In this document: positions 33,966 to 34,013 of the stretch, piece by piece
Layout of the letters: every line of letters begins with the position of its first letter
Numbering within the stretch: position 1 is the first letter of the stretch
Source: an uncultured Saprospiraceae bacterium
Lineage (GTDB): Bacteria; Bacteroidota; Bacteroidia; Chitinophagales; Saprospiraceae
Length of the DNA stretch: 34,013 nucleotides
Direction of reading: 5' to 3'
NCBI GenBank assembly: GCA_938008185.1
Contig: CALLLR010000055.1
Coordinates: forward strand, 1-34,013
Program-made: the position numbers and the translations under genes
The notes under the pieces: model-generated
Seen by the model: only the letters and a program-made list of their open reading frames with translations
Told to the model about the DNA's origin: nothing
The model's database searches: none

Positions 33966-34013
33966 ATGGCTTTTGATATTGAAATGATTAAGGCTTATTA
34001 CGAAGCCTTGCCA
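33966..34013 (+). CDS. Aconitate hydratase, N-terminus only (runs off window)
   Basis: Only 16 codons are present, MAFDIEMIKAYYEALP. This matches, as far as I recall, the conserved N-terminus of Bacteroidota aconitases (MAFDIDMIKKVYxxxP). Aconitase interconverts citrate and isocitrate in the TCA cycle using a 4Fe-4S cluster. The identification is limited by the short stretch. Confidence 0.6.
   Translation, partial: MAFDIEMIKAYYEALP

Overview
The window looks like a Bacteroidota chromosome, most likely a Saprospiria/Lewinella-type marine bacterium. The class-level guess is inference. Supporting signs are AT-rich intergenic DNA, several exact TAnnTTTG -7 boxes, signal peptides ending in AQ, many lipoproteins, a DUF5916 outer-membrane protein, and a Bacteroidota-type curli (type VIII secretion/amyloid) locus. 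No tRNA, rRNA, CRISPR array, insertion sequence or phage gene was seen.

Layout. Positions 1-2000 hold the 3' part of an FtsX/MacB-type ABC permease with a strikingly His-rich periplasmic loop and a DUF3299-like secreted protein, ended by a strong terminator. Positions 2041-7867 (minus strand) carry a CBM9/DUF5916 protein, a small membrane protein, the two-lipoyl E2 subunit OdhB and an SdiA-regulated-type lipoprotein. Positions 7874-11902 encode a 1342-residue protein with two class III cyclase domains, an NTPase and TPRs, laid out like animal soluble adenylyl cyclase. A GcvH-like lipoyl protein and a divergent flavin-split-barrel protein follow.

The core accessory region is 13180-19200 (minus strand), a curli operon read in the order csgA-like, csgB-like, csgE, csgF, csgG, PD40 lipoprotein. 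Its unusual points are a CsgC/CsgH-like amyloid-inhibitor domain that appears fused in front of CsgE, a CsgG with a C-terminal beta-barrel-like extension, a co-directional carboxypeptidase-regulatory/PD40 lipoprotein 2 bp after csgG, and a strong hairpin between the two curlin genes. A model is that CsgA/B form the fibre, CsgE with its fused inhibitor keeps subunits soluble and delivers them, CsgG/CsgF form and cap the pore, and the lipoprotein adds an unknown surface function.

Positions 19635-25160 hold aspS, a decayed SLC12-type cotransporter pseudogene, hemA and a DUF5691-type gene. A 500-bp AT-rich gap (25161-25660) carries three perfect DnaA boxes. Genes are mostly leftward before it and rightward after it, so it is a candidate replication origin. 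To its right lie dnaB, interrupted by a full-length 425-residue homing-endonuclease intein, a large-subunit pseudouridine synthase, a SPOR/peptidoglycan-binding-type protein, a small lipoprotein, a GCS2-type ligase fused to CBS domains, and the first codons of an aconitase gene at the window edge.
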